A stretch of 64,000 nucleotides of DNA from CBDATA01 sp965215615. Lineage in GTDB: Bacteria > Acidobacteriota > Vicinamibacteria > Marinacidobacterales > Marinacidobacteraceae. Below the pieces are notes generated by a model. That model did not search any database. It saw only the letters and a program-made list of their open reading frames with translations, and had not been told where the DNA came from. Of the stretch, positions 15,686 through 24,225 are shown one piece after another (position 1 is the stretch's first letter; the number at the start of each line of letters is the position of its first letter). Location: positions 1,922,001 through 1,986,000 of the forward strand of contig OZ244068.1 in assembly GCA_965215615.1 (NCBI GenBank), read 5' to 3'. The position numbers were made by a program, and so were the translations under genes.

Positions 15686-16318
15686 ATGCGCCCTGTCTCC
15701 GGCAACCTGCGCCCCCGCATCCTCCGGTGGATTGCGCCCCTCGTGCTCGTGCTCGGCGGATGCTCGGCGCGGCCGCCAGCCAGCGCTCTCGGCGACTCCA
15801 CGATCGGCGAAGCCTCCTGGTACGGCCTCGAAGAGCGTGGCAGGCTCACCGCGAACGGGGAGGCGATGGACCCGGAGGCGATGACCGCCGCCCACCGGAC
15901 GCTCCCGTTCGGCTCGTTGGTGAAGGTGACCGACCTCGACACCGGCCACAGCGTGGAGGTCCGGATCAACGACCGGGGACCCTTCATCCGCGGCCGGATC
16001 ATCGATCTCTCGCACCGGGCCGCCCGGGACCTCGGGATACTGCGCCGGGGTGTCGCCCGGGTGATGCTCACCTATCTGGAGCTCGGAGAAGAGCCGACCT
16101 GGTCGGTGCAGGCAGGGGCCTACCGCCTGGCTTCCGCCGCAAGGAAGCAGGCCGACCGGCTGCGCGGTGCCGGCTACCGCAACGCGGTGGTCCAGGAGCA
16201 CGGAAACCTCCATCGAGTCCGGATCGGGCCGTTCGAGGACAAAGAGGAAGCCGCCCGGCTCGCAGCGCAACTGCGCTCGCGGGGTCACGAGGCCATGGTG
16301 ATCCAGATCCGGCTCTGA
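15686..16318 (+). CDS. rlpA: RlpA-like septal/lytic lipoprotein with SPOR domain
   Basis: This 210-residue lipoprotein acts on peptidoglycan, usually at the division septum. The signal ends in the lipobox VLGGCS, so the mature cysteine is lipidated. The double-psi beta-barrel domain shows GEASWYGLEERGRLTANGE, AAHRTLPFGSLVKVTD, and VRINDRGPFIRGRIIDLSH, matching the RlpA active region. A SPOR domain (about 135-210, WSVQAGAYRLASAARKQADR ... VRIGPFEDKEEA) binds septal glycan. It converges with the lipid-kinase gene, 13 bases away. Confidence 0.92.
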   Translation: MRPVSGNLRPRILRWIAPLVLVLGGCSARPPASALGDSTIGEASWYGLEERGRLTANGEAMDPEAMTAAHRTLPFGSLVKVTDLDTGHSVEVRINDRGPFIRGRIIDLSHRAARDLGILRRGVARVMLTYLELGEEPTWSVQAGAYRLASAARKQADRLRGAGYRNAVVQEHGNLHRVRIGPFEDKEEAARLAAQLRSRGHEAMVIQIRL

Positions 16319-16331
16319 ACACGCAGAAACA

Positions 16332-17228
16332 TCAGGGAAGAACCAGCCGCAGCGTCTTCTCGAGGACGCGGACACGAGCCGGAGTCATCCCGGCCGGGCT
16401 CCCGTCGGCCTCGCAGGCCACCGGTGCCCTCACCGAGGTGATGGCCGCTTCACGAACCGGCTTGACCGTCACCGAAGGGAGGAGGCCGGGGACGGCGCAC
16501 CGCGCTGCCGCCGCCGCGAAGAGGTAGCCCAGGCGGGTCCGCGACTTCAGGACAGTGAGGATCACTCGATCTTCCTCGAGGCTCGCGCCCGGAAAAGCAC
16601 GAAGGGAATGGATGTAGCGGGGCTGTTTCCCGAAACCCACCCAGGTCGCCGTCTGCCGGATGCCGTCCGCAGTGACCGATAGCTCCGGCAGCGGGGCCGT
16701 GAAAAAAACGCGGAGCCCGGCAGCGAACCAGGGGAGCAGGCCTCTCCGGCGGGAACCCGGATCGGCCATCCGATGCGCCGTTTGGGCATCGAGTCCCACC
16801 GAAGCGAGCGCCACGAAGAGATGCTCTCCCGAGCTCGTCCGCAGCATTCCGGGCCGCGCGCCGACCACCCGTCCGGTGAGCAGGACCCGCGCCGCCCGTT
16901 CGAGCGCGAAGGGGATGCGGGTTTCGCGAGCGAGAACGTTGACCGTACCGCGGGGGATGATTCCGAGCGCGGTCCCGGTCCCGGCGAGGGCGCGGGCGGT
17001 TTCCGCCACCGTGCCGTCTCCTCCCCAGGCGACCAGCAGCGGCGCGCCGGCGCGAGCGAACTCCGCGGCGATCCGGGTTGCGTCTCCCGGCCCCCGGGTC
17101 ACGCTTTCCACGAGCGGAATGCCGGCCTTTTCGAGAATCCCGCGAAACCTTCCCGGCTCGCCACCATCCCCGACGCGCCCCGCTACCGGATTCCGCACGA
17201 GGGCGGCCCACCGGAAGCGGCCGGACAT
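16332..17228 (-). CDS. Diacylglycerol/lipid kinase (DAGK/YegS/LCB5 family)
   Basis: This 298-residue lipid kinase carries the nucleotide-binding motif WGGDGTVAE (GGDGT at 69-73) and an N-terminal VRNPVAG, both diagnostic of the DAGK catalytic fold. The later IPRGTVNVLARE matches the conserved GTxNxxA segment. Substrates in this family include diacylglycerol, ceramide or long-chain bases. The ATG at 17228 follows the stop of the upstream gene by 5 bases, so they are one transcript. Codons upstream of this ATG in frame belong to the neighbouring gene region and are not used. Confidence 0.9.
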   Translation of the reverse strand: MSGRFRWAALVRNPVAGRVGDGGEPGRFRGILEKAGIPLVESVTRGPGDATRIAAEFARAGAPLLVAWGGDGTVAETARALAGTGTALGIIPRGTVNVLARETRIPFALERAARVLLTGRVVGARPGMLRTSSGEHLFVALASVGLDAQTAHRMADPGSRRRGLLPWFAAGLRVFFTAPLPELSVTADGIRQTATWVGFGKQPRYIHSLRAFPGASLEEDRVILTVLKSRTRLGYLFAAAAARCAVPGLLPSVTVKPVREAAITSVRAPVACEADGSPAGMTPARVRVLEKTLRLVLP

Positions 17229-17233
17229 CCGCT

Positions 17234-17818
17234 TCAGTCGCCGAGCGGGGGGGCCACCAGCACTTCGATGCCGGTCTCGAAGGGCAGATGACCCTCGATG
17301 CTCAGGCGCGTTTCGACCGCCCAGATCACCCGCCCCTCGAACGACCGGTAGGAAAACCGGGCATCCTCGGGCACCGGAATCCCGACTTCGGCCTCGAACC
17401 GCTCCCCCGGTTCGAGGGGCGGCAGATCGAGCGTCCGTTCCACTCTCGCGAGTTCCTTCGTCGGCGTCGAGCCGCCGCGGCTCTCGGCGGTGAGCCGGAA
17501 GCTCAGCCCGTCCGGCCTGACCGGCAGGCGGGCTTTCATCCGCACTGCGCAGCGCACTGCGCCGCCGGGGACGGCACTCTCGCTGAACCCCACATCCACC
17601 GAGACGAAAGGATGGCGGCTGAAGAACCACGCGGTGGCGCCGATCGAGCGGATCAGGATGGCCGCGGGGATGGCGAAACCGAGGATCCACGGCCAGGTCC
17701 ATCCGTAGAAATTCGCAAGCTGGAAGACCAGAAGGGCAAGGAACAACCGCCCCAGCAGGGAGATCGCCGCCCGGCGCTTCTGGCCGGCGATGAGAGAAGT
17801 CCAGACGAGCATGGCCAC
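17234..17818 (-). CDS. Membrane protein of unknown function with a C-terminal beta-rich domain
   Basis: Not recognised. The 194 residues begin with two hydrophobic segments (about 20-65, LGRLFLALLVFQLANFYGW and WILGFAIPAAILIRSIGA). About 120 residues that look like an all-beta domain follow, with alternating charged and hydrophobic strands such as RVERTLDLPPLEPGERFEAEV. This resembles the small immunoglobulin- or arrestin-like domains of some cell-envelope proteins, but no family was identified. The start is GTG 17818 or ATG 17812. It is coupled with the lipid kinase gene and divergent from the PfkB gene, with only 9-15 bases between their starts. Confidence 0.65.
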   Translation of the reverse strand: MAMLVWTSLIAGQKRRAAISLLGRLFLALLVFQLANFYGWTWPWILGFAIPAAILIRSIGATAWFFSRHPFVSVDVGFSESAVPGGAVRCAVRMKARLPVRPDGLSFRLTAESRGGSTPTKELARVERTLDLPPLEPGERFEAEVGIPVPEDARFSYRSFEGRVIWAVETRLSIEGHLPFETGIEVLVAPPLGD

Positions 17819-17827
17819 GGGAGGGAT

Positions 17828-18676
17828 ATGTTGGAAAAGAGTCCGATCCTAACCGCCATGCGCCCGCTCCCCCGCCTCCTGATCGTCGGCAACCTGACCG
17901 AAGACGTGGGCGAATTCGGATCGCGGATCGGCGGCGCTTCGGCCTACGCCGGCCTGCTGGCGAGCCGCTTCGGGGTTCCGGCCAGCATCCTCACCGCCGT
18001 GGATGCCGGCTTTCCCTTCGAGCCCGAAGGATGCCGGGTGCTCCGGCTCCCGTCGCCCACGAGAACCCGCTTCGAGAACCGTTACGAGGAGGGAACGAGG
18101 CACCAGCGGCTGCTCGGGGCCGCTGCCCCGATTCCGGAATCGCGGGTCCGGGAGGCGGTTCGCGGGTTGCCCGAAAGGGCCGGAGTTCTCTACGCGCCGG
18201 TGGCTTCGGAACTGGACGGAGAGTGGACGCTCCCGCGACCCGTCGCGGGACCAGTGGGTGTCCTGCCCCAGGGGTTCCTCCGCGCCGCCCGTGAGGACGG
18301 CCGGGTCCGGGTTCGCTGGCCGCCGGAACTGCCGGGGCGTCTCCTCGACATGGATCTGGTTTCGCTGAGCCGCGCCGAGCAGCCTCCGTTCCCGTTCGCT
18401 CCGCCGCTTCTCGCCGTGACCGACGGAAAACGCGGAGCAACCCTTTTTCGACGAGGGGAGAACGCGCTCCGGATTCCGGCGATTCCGGCCGCCGAACGCG
18501 ACCCGACGGGGGCGGGAGACGTGTTCGGCGCGGCGCTCTTTCTCGAGCTCGCAAGCGGCCATTCCCTCCGGGATGCCGGGCGGGTCGCCGCTGCCGCTGC
18601 CGCGCTCACCGTGGAAGCGGCCGGAGTTTCCGGGATTCCCGACCGAACCGCAGCGCTCGCCCGGCTTGCCTGTTAG
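17828..18676 (+). CDS. PfkB family carbohydrate/nucleoside kinase
   Basis: This ribokinase-fold kinase of about 282 residues carries the PfkB signature 2, DPTGAGDVFGAALFLELA, whose Asp is the catalytic base. The N-terminal LLIVGNLTEDVG and the GGASAYAGLLASRFG segment are the sugar-binding signature 1 region. The protein is shorter than typical PfkB enzymes in the lid region. I place the start at ATG 17828, which has GGGAGGG before it; the ATG at 17858 has no ribosome site. The substrate cannot be inferred. The gene converges on the DUF2939 gene and overlaps its end by 4 bases. Confidence 0.85.
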   Translation: MLEKSPILTAMRPLPRLLIVGNLTEDVGEFGSRIGGASAYAGLLASRFGVPASILTAVDAGFPFEPEGCRVLRLPSPTRTRFENRYEEGTRHQRLLGAAAPIPESRVREAVRGLPERAGVLYAPVASELDGEWTLPRPVAGPVGVLPQGFLRAAREDGRVRVRWPPELPGRLLDMDLVSLSRAEQPPFPFAPPLLAVTDGKRGATLFRRGENALRIPAIPAAERDPTGAGDVFGAALFLELASGHSLRDAGRVAAAAAALTVEAAGVSGIPDRTAALARLAC

Positions 18677-19290
18677 TTGACGAGCAGCGGGATGGCGTGC
18701 GGACTCACCCGCGCCCCGGTGACCCGCCAGGCCCAGATTCCCCGCCGCTCGAACAGGATGTCGGCCCAAAGAGCCTCGTCTTCGGAAGCAGGCTCATCGG
18801 CATCCACCCCGAGACGCACGTGGAAATCGCTCCAGCCGTCGTACCCGGCGTCCACCGACACCCGGTTCCCGCCGCCGCCATCACCCAGGTTGAGAAAGGA
18901 ATCCCAGCCGGTGCTCGCCGCCTCCGACCCGCGAAGCGCGCGATCCACTCCTTCGGGCGTGGCGAAGCGGTCGATCATCGCCTCCCCGACAGCCACGGCG
19001 AGCCGGGATGAAGAATCGAGCGGTGTCGGGGCTTCCTCGGCGGCGGGTGGCTGTTCCTGCTGCTCGCGCTCGCGCGCCCGGCGGCTCGCTCCCATGGTCC
19101 GCCGCAACTCGCTCTTGAGATTGGCGCGAACGGCCTCGAAATCCACCCACGCGTGGAGGGCCTCCCCGTCCTGCGCCTCCACCGCCTGCCGGATGCGCCA
19201 GGCCGCGAAATAGGGACCGAGGTAGATGCTGCCCCCGAGGATCAGCAATGCGCCCCAAGCCACCAGGAGCCGCAGTCGTCGGCCGCTCAC
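18673..19290 (-). CDS. DUF2939 family membrane-anchored protein
   Basis: This protein of about 205 residues has an N-terminal membrane anchor (LRLLVAWGALLILGGSIYLGP). It is followed by the DUF2939 signature YFAAWRIRQAVEAQDGEAL and HAWVDFEAVRANLKSEL. The function of the family is unknown. A Glu/Pro-rich segment (EREQQEQPPAAEEAPTP) separates two folded halves. The GTG at 19290 is chosen because the anchor begins immediately after it; the frame is open further upstream but without hydrophobic character. It is divergent from the PhyH gene. Confidence 0.75.
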   Translation of the reverse strand: MSGRRLRLLVAWGALLILGGSIYLGPYFAAWRIRQAVEAQDGEALHAWVDFEAVRANLKSELRRTMGASRRAREREQQEQPPAAEEAPTPLDSSSRLAVAVGEAMIDRFATPEGVDRALRGSEAASTGWDSFLNLGDGGGGNRVSVDAGYDGWSDFHVRLGVDADEPASEDEALWADILFERRGIWAWRVTGARVSPHAIPLLVN

Positions 19291-19361
19291 CGGAACATGG
19301 TAGCGCCCGGCCGTGCGGATACGATTGTGGCCCGAACGCGCCCGCCGCATCGGATCCTCCC

Positions 19362-20321
19362 ATGGGAAAACTCATCGCTCCTCCTGTCGAACCCGTGGAC
19401 TCCCGAGTCCACTTTCCGCTTGGCGACCGAGGCTTTGGCAGCTCCGGCGAGGGCCGTCTGAAGCACCTGCCCACCGAAGACCAGCTTCGCGAGTTCGACC
19501 GGAACGGGTTCCTCCACTTCCCGGGAGTTCTTCAAGAGGACGCGCTCGCCCGCGTCCTCGAGGCGGTGGATCGCCTCGACCAGGCGGAGCGTCACCGGCT
19601 CAGCCTCGGAACCGGGGACATGATGTCGAGGTTCTCGGTCATCCGCTTCGATCCGGCCTTTCTCGATCTGGTGGATCTGGACCAGACCCTCCCCTCTGTC
19701 TGGAGCATCCTCGGCTGGAACATCCAGCTCTACATCTCCCATCTGGTCGTCTATCCGCCGGAAAGCTGGGGCGGGGTCCAGTGCCGCGCTCCGGTCTGGC
19801 ACCAGGACAGCGGCCGGCCGGTCCTGGAGCTGGAACGCCCCGCCCCCCGGCTTTCGGTCAAGGTGGCGTTCTGGCTGACCGACACCCGCGACCCCGACCG
19901 CGGCGGGATGGAGCTGATTCCGGGGAGCCACCGGCTGGACGCGCCTCCGAAGGAAGCGGATGACCCGGATTGGGACGGACGCCTCCGCCTCGCGATGCGC
20001 CCCGGCGACGTGACCATCTTCGACCGGCGGGTCTGGCACCGGCACGGCAGCAACACCTCGGCAACGGTCCGGAAGTCGCTCTTCTTCGGCTACAGCTACC
20101 GGTGGCTTCGGGCGCTCGACTACCAGGGGCTGCCCGCCGGATTTCTCGAACGCTGCAGTCCGGTGCTTCGCCAACTCCTCGGAGACGGACGCACCGAGGT
20201 CGGCTGGTATCAGCCTCAACCGGAGGACGTGCCGCTCCGCTCCTGGCTCACCGAAAAGCTCGGAGCCGACGGACTCCCCTCTCCTCCCTCCTCCCAGCCG
20301 CAACAGGAATTCGGCGGGTGA
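19362..20321 (+). CDS. Phytanoyl-CoA dioxygenase (PhyH) family, Fe(II)/2-oxoglutarate oxygenase
   Basis: This 319-residue double-stranded beta-helix oxygenase uses iron and 2-oxoglutarate to hydroxylate a small substrate. The iron-binding His-x-Asp is H147-x-D149 (VWHQDSG). The distal ligand is H226 or H228 (VWHRHGSN), followed by the Arg that would bind 2-oxoglutarate (TVRKSLFF). PhyH families are broad, so the substrate is not predictable. The ATG at 19362 opens a coupled row of genes: the next start overlaps this stop (GTGA). Confidence 0.88.
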   Translation: MGKLIAPPVEPVDSRVHFPLGDRGFGSSGEGRLKHLPTEDQLREFDRNGFLHFPGVLQEDALARVLEAVDRLDQAERHRLSLGTGDMMSRFSVIRFDPAFLDLVDLDQTLPSVWSILGWNIQLYISHLVVYPPESWGGVQCRAPVWHQDSGRPVLELERPAPRLSVKVAFWLTDTRDPDRGGMELIPGSHRLDAPPKEADDPDWDGRLRLAMRPGDVTIFDRRVWHRHGSNTSATVRKSLFFGYSYRWLRALDYQGLPAGFLERCSPVLRQLLGDGRTEVGWYQPQPEDVPLRSWLTEKLGADGLPSPPSSQPQQEFGG

Positions 20322-20722
20322 CGGCGCTTCTCATCCTCTGGCTCTTCCTTCCGGCACAGGCGGAAACCGTCTCCGCGGCGCAAGCCGGAACGATCTCCCA
20401 GTTGCGGGATCAGGCCCGGGACATCCTTGAGCGCGTCGAGATCCAGGATATTGCGCTCACCGAGGCCCGGACGGAAGTGGAGCACCTGCGCCGCCGCCTC
20501 ATCGAAATCGGCAAACAGCAGGGATGGGCACCGACCCGCCGGGCGCTCGAAATGCCGGTCCGCCGCCCCGAACAGCTCGCAAGTCTCGACTTCGATGACT
20601 GCCCGCTCTTTTTCGAAGAAGAGCTCGTGGAGCTCTGCCCGCTGGATCTCGGGCGGTCGGAGATATGGGGAGACCAGATGGTCGTCTGCGGGTTCCTCTG
20701 CGCCCCAAGGCTCGGCGATTGA
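20318..20722 (+). CDS. Small secreted protein, unknown function
   Basis: Not recognised. The 134-residue protein has a signal peptide (VTALLILWLFLPAQAETVSA), then a helical, probably coiled stretch (TISQLRDQARDILERVEIQD and on, to about residue 65). The C-terminal half has four Cys (DDCPLFF, ELCPLD, VCGFLC) that could form disulfides. The GTG start overlaps the PhyH stop and its own stop overlaps the mutase start, so all three are coupled. Confidence 0.7.
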   Translation: MTALLILWLFLPAQAETVSAAQAGTISQLRDQARDILERVEIQDIALTEARTEVEHLRRRLIEIGKQQGWAPTRRALEMPVRRPEQLASLDFDDCPLFFEEELVELCPLDLGRSEIWGDQMVVCGFLCAPRLGD

Positions 20723-22275
20723 ACCTCCGGCCCCGGCGACCCCTGCCGCCCCTCCATGAGCCGGAGGGCCCGGTCCCCGAGCGGATCGGAACCCCCGGAA
20801 GCCCCCCCTTCACCCGCGGCATCCGCGCTTCGGGCTACCGGGAGCGGCTCTGGACCATGCGGCAGTACGCCGGATATGCGACCGCGGCCGAATCCAACGC
20901 CCGCTACCACCGCCTGCTCGCGAGCGGCCAGACCGGCCTTTCGGTGGCGTTCGATCTGCCCACCCAGATCGGCTTCGACTCCGACCACCCGATGGCCCAG
21001 GGAGAAGTGGGCCGGGTCGGAGTCGCCATCGATTCGCTCGAAGACATGGAGACACTCTTCTCCGGCATTCCGCTGGGGCAGGTCTCCACCTCGATGACCA
21101 TCAACGCCACCGCCGCGATCCTGCTCGCGCTCTATGTGGCGGTCGGCCGCCGCCAGGGTGTCGCGGCAGACCGGATCGCCGGGACCGTCCAGAACGACAT
21201 CCTGAAGGAATACGCAGCGCGGGGCACCTGGATCTATCCACCCGCCCCCTCCATGCGGCTCGCCACCGATGTCATCGAATGGTCGCGACGGGAGCTGCCC
21301 CGCTTCCAGCCGGTGAGCGTCAGCGGCTACCACATGCGGGAAGCGGGGTGCACCGCCGCCCAGGAAGTGGGGTTCACCCTCGCGAACGGCCTCGCCTACA
21401 CCGAGGCGGCGGTGGCGCGCGGTCTCGATGTGGACCAGGTGGCGAGCCGGATCTCGTTCTTCTTCAACGCGCACCGGGATTTCCTCGAAGAAGTGGCCAA
21501 GTTCCGGGCCGCGCGCCGCCTTTGGGACCGGTTGCTCACCGAGCGGCTCGGTGCGAAGAGCGAACGCGCCCGGATGCTGCGTTTTCACGCCCAGACCGCC
21601 GGATCCACGCTCACCGCGATCGAACCACAGGTGAACGTGGTGCGAACCACCCTCGAAGCGCTCGCGGCGGTGCTCGGCGGGGCCCAGTCGCTCCACACCA
21701 ACGCTCTCGACGAAGCGCTCGGGCTCCCGACCGAGGAAACCGCCGAACTCGCGCTCCGCACCCAGCAGGTGATCGCCTTCGAGAGCGGTGCGCCGCGGAC
21801 AGCCGATCCGCTCGGCGGCTCGTGGACCATCGAAGCGCTCACCGACGCGGTCGAGGCGGAGGCGATCGAGTGGATCACCGAAATCGAACGGCGAGGCGGA
21901 GCGGTCGAAGCGGTCGCCTCCGGGTTCGTGGCGGCGCGGATCCAGGACGCGGCGTTCGCTTACCAGCGCGAGATGGAAGCGGAGGAGGAAGTGGTAGTGG
22001 GGGTGAACCGCTTTCGGAAGGAAGAAGAGACCGGGACCAGGATCGAGCCGCTCGCCATCGATCCCGAAATCGAGCGTGCCCAGCAGGAGCGGGTCCGGGG
22101 GCTACGGAGCCGGAGAGACCCGGCACCGGTCGAAAACGCGCTCGCCGAAGTACGGCGGGTGGCGCAAAACGGCAGCAACCTGATGCCTTCCATCCTCGAG
22201 GCGGTCTCCCGGTACGCGACCGTCGGAGAAATTTCCGATGTCCTCCGGAAGGTCTTCGGAGAGCACCGGGGTTGA
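20719..22275 (+). CDS. Methylmalonyl-CoA mutase family, large (substrate-binding) subunit without B12 domain
   Basis: These 518 residues cover the TIM-barrel part of an acyl-CoA mutase, which rearranges the carbon skeleton of methylmalonyl-CoA or a related CoA ester. Hallmarks are FTRGIRASGYRERLWTMRQY, GLSVAFDLPTQIGFDS, SVSGYHMREAGCTAAQEVGF and RFHAQTAGSTLTAIEPQVN. The cobalamin-binding DxHxxG domain is absent, so a separate small subunit must exist elsewhere. The TTG at 20719 overlaps the previous stop (TTGA), and the next gene begins the same way at its end. Close relatives act on isobutyryl- or ethylmalonyl-CoA, so the exact substrate is open. Confidence 0.9.
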   Translation: MNLRPRRPLPPLHEPEGPVPERIGTPGSPPFTRGIRASGYRERLWTMRQYAGYATAAESNARYHRLLASGQTGLSVAFDLPTQIGFDSDHPMAQGEVGRVGVAIDSLEDMETLFSGIPLGQVSTSMTINATAAILLALYVAVGRRQGVAADRIAGTVQNDILKEYAARGTWIYPPAPSMRLATDVIEWSRRELPRFQPVSVSGYHMREAGCTAAQEVGFTLANGLAYTEAAVARGLDVDQVASRISFFFNAHRDFLEEVAKFRAARRLWDRLLTERLGAKSERARMLRFHAQTAGSTLTAIEPQVNVVRTTLEALAAVLGGAQSLHTNALDEALGLPTEETAELALRTQQVIAFESGAPRTADPLGGSWTIEALTDAVEAEAIEWITEIERRGGAVEAVASGFVAARIQDAAFAYQREMEAEEEVVVGVNRFRKEEETGTRIEPLAIDPEIERAQQERVRGLRSRRDPAPVENALAEVRRVAQNGSNLMPSILEAVSRYATVGEISDVLRKVFGEHRG

Positions 22276-22892
22276 TCGATCTCCGGAGCATCCTCGAAGC
22301 TCCCGACTACTCCCGCTTCCGCGAGCGGCTCGCCGGAAGCGACTGTCACCGCTGCCCGCTCTCGGAAGGCAGGACCCGCATCGTGGTGGACCGGGGCAAT
22401 CCGGATGCCCCGATCCTCGCGGTGGGCGAAGCGCCGGGGGCCGCCGAGGACGCTTCCGGGATCGCGTTCTGTGGACGGGCTGGTGCCACGCTCGACCGGC
22501 TGTTCGCTTCGGCCGGGCTTTCGACCGAAGAAGACCTGCTGATCGTGAACGTGGTCAAGTGCCGTCCCCCCGGAAACCGCGATCCCCGGCCGGCGGAAGC
22601 GGCCGCCTGCCGCCCGTTCTTCGACCGCCAGCTCGATTTCTCGCCGGCGCGGCTCGTGGCCCTGCTCGGCCGCACTGCGCTCCGCCACCTCGACCCGGAA
22701 CGGGCCCGCCGCCCGCTCGGCGAGCAGGTGGGCCGCTTTTTCGAGCTGGCCGGGCATCCGGGCCGCGAATTCGCAGTCCTCTACCACCCGGCAGCGCTCC
22801 TCTACAACCGGAAGCTGGAACCCGTGGCCCGAAGGCACATCCAGGCGCTCGCCCGGCGGGTCAGACCTGGAAGAGCGAGCGGCGGGGGCTGA
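22272..22892 (+). CDS. Uracil-DNA glycosylase, family 4 (4Fe-4S)
   Basis: This 206-residue base-excision repair enzyme removes uracil from DNA. Motifs of the iron-sulfur family are present: VGEAPGAAED (51-60), VNVVKCRPPGNRDP and YHPAALLY. The four cluster cysteines are C25, C28, C97 and C113. The start is a TTG overlapping the mutase stop. The gene converges with rnhB and overlaps it by 32 bases at the ends. The last residues (RVRPGRASGGG) are low-complexity and may be an extension created by that overlap. Confidence 0.9.
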   Translation: MIDLRSILEAPDYSRFRERLAGSDCHRCPLSEGRTRIVVDRGNPDAPILAVGEAPGAAEDASGIAFCGRAGATLDRLFASAGLSTEEDLLIVNVVKCRPPGNRDPRPAEAAACRPFFDRQLDFSPARLVALLGRTALRHLDPERARRPLGEQVGRFFELAGHPGREFAVLYHPAALLYNRKLEPVARRHIQALARRVRPGRASGGG

Positions 22893-23577
22893 GCTCCCGG
22901 ATCACCGGCCAGTTCCAGGCGTGGCGGACACCTGGCGGCAGCGCCCCGGTGCGACGGTGGTAGGCGCGGAGGAATGCCTCGGTGGCTTCGTTCGCGTAGC
23001 CGCTCCCCTGGATGGGGCCGAAGTCTTCGCCTTTCTGCTCGCGGTACTCGTGGCGGATGCGGTCCAGCAGCTCGGTGAACAACCGGTCGCGCCGCACCTT
23101 GGCGACGACGCTGGCAGCGGCCACCGCCACGTGCCGGGATTCGGCGTGGTCGAGGGCTTCGAGATCCGGAAAATCGGACGCGAGGCTCGCGAACACCTTT
23201 TCGCCGTCCGCAAGAATCCGCTGCGGCTTCAAACCCGCCGGGATTTCGGCGAGGAGCGAGCGGGCCGCCTCCCGTTCCAGCTCGTTGAGTTCGCCGACGA
23301 GCGTCCGGCGATCCACTTCCTGTGCCGGGAAAACCCGCACCCCCACCCAGTCGGCGAGCCGCTTCACGTGGCCGAAGAGCTGGCCGCGGCGGCCGGCCGC
23401 CGGCCCACCGGTTCCGAAGAACTTCGAGTCGCGCACTCCGAGGCGGGTGAGAGCGCCAGCGCGGCGGGGATGGAGCAGCACCGCGGCCACCACCAGCGGC
23501 CCCATGACCGGGCCGCGACCCGCTTCGTCGATCCCGAGAATCACCCACGGATGGTATTCCGGGAAAGGCGCTTTCAA
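22861..23577 (-). CDS. rnhB: Ribonuclease HII
   Basis: A 238-residue RNase HII that cuts RNA from RNA-DNA hybrids and single ribonucleotides in DNA. The catalytic Asp-Glu pair is D17-E18 (ILGIDEAGRGPVMGPLVVAA). The further acidic residues and conserved Ser/Lys appear in LDHAESRHVAVAAASVVAKVRRD. At 238 residues with a C-terminal RHAWNWPVIRELSP tail it resembles the longer archaeal/eukaryotic-type branch more than E. coli RnhB. It begins with TTG overlapping the stop of the small upstream membrane protein. Confidence 0.92.
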   Translation of the reverse strand: MKAPFPEYHPWVILGIDEAGRGPVMGPLVVAAVLLHPRRAGALTRLGVRDSKFFGTGGPAAGRRGQLFGHVKRLADWVGVRVFPAQEVDRRTLVGELNELEREAARSLLAEIPAGLKPQRILADGEKVFASLASDFPDLEALDHAESRHVAVAAASVVAKVRRDRLFTELLDRIRHEYREQKGEDFGPIQGSGYANEATEAFLRAYHRRTGALPPGVRHAWNWPVIRELSPRRSLFQV

Positions 23578-23858
23578 GCGGCTGGGGAATTCGTGTCGCT
23601 GCGAGGCGCGAAGAACGAGAACGCGCCTTCGAGGCGTGCGACCCGCTCACCGAGAGAGCGCAGATCCTCGCGGATCGCCTGGAGTTCCGCAACGGCGGCT
23701 TCGAGACCGCTCCGGAGGTCGGTACGGATCGCCTGGCGTTCCGCAGCGGCGGCCTCGAGACCGCTCCGGAGGTCGGTACGGATGGATCGCAAGCCGGTCA
23801 GAATGAGAGCAGCGAGGCTCACCCCAACGGTAATGATGGCGACGAAAGCAGCATCCAT
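23574..23858 (-). CDS. Small single-pass membrane protein with repeated coiled coil
   Basis: Not assigned to a family. The 94 residues start with one membrane helix (FVAIITVGVSLAALILTGL). Then come two and a half copies of a 17-residue unit (IRTDLRSGLEAAxAExQA) and a leucine-spaced coil (LRSLGERVARLEGAF). The repeat is visible at DNA level as 51-bp duplications, so it has expanded recently. It is coupled to rnhB by a 4-base overlap. A scaffold or oligomerising role is plausible from its form only. Confidence 0.65.
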   Translation of the reverse strand: MDAAFVAIITVGVSLAALILTGLRSIRTDLRSGLEAAAAERQAIRTDLRSGLEAAVAELQAIREDLRSLGERVARLEGAFSFFAPRSDTNSPAA

Positions 23859-23885
23859 ACGGCGAACTCTACAAGATGACGGCTA

Positions 23886-24066
23886 GCAGGCTGTGGAGAA
23901 ACTGGCGTGAGCACCGAGACGGGTGAAGCGCCCGTCTGACAAGGCGCGTGAGGGAGCCATAGCAGCGCTATTTCGACCGAAACGCAACGAAGAGCGAGCC
24001 TCTAGGCGAGCGTTCAGACGGGATGCATCGCTCGTCGAATGCCGCGTTAGTTTTTCCACAGCCTGC
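23886..24066 (+). mobile_element. MITE-like element, copy 3
   Basis: A 181-bp copy with ends GCAGGCTGTGGA and CCACAGCCTGC and TA on each side (23884-23885, 24067-24068). It differs by scattered point changes from the near-identical copies at 39387 and 59540. A partial second copy abuts its right end. It is noncoding and lies upstream of the FAD oxidoreductase gene. Confidence 0.87.
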
Positions 24067-24068
24067 TA

Positions 24069-24128
24069 ACAGCCTGTGGAGAAACTGGCGTGAACACCGA
24101 GACGGTGAGGCACCCGGCTGACGAGGCC
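24069..24128 (+). repeat. Truncated MITE copy next to copy 3
   Basis: About 60 bp match the left third of the element (ACAGCCTGTGGAGAAACTGG and on through the GCACCCGGCTGACGAGG region), directly after the right TA of copy 3. The rest is missing. A tandem or nested insertion followed by deletion explains it. The following 97 bp before the next gene show nothing else recognisable except a ribosome-binding site. Confidence 0.75.
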
Positions 24129-24225
24129 ACCGAAGAGCCCCCGGTCACGGTCGCATCCTTCGCGTTCTCTTCGTTCGCCTCGGTCGGTTAGCATCATCCG
24201 GGAAACGGGGGGCGACCAGAGGAGC

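Noticed and set aside
23886..24128. Two adjacent elements read as a CRISPR-like repeat pair
   Set aside because: There are no regularly spaced unique spacers or cas genes; the structure is a MITE with a truncated neighbour.
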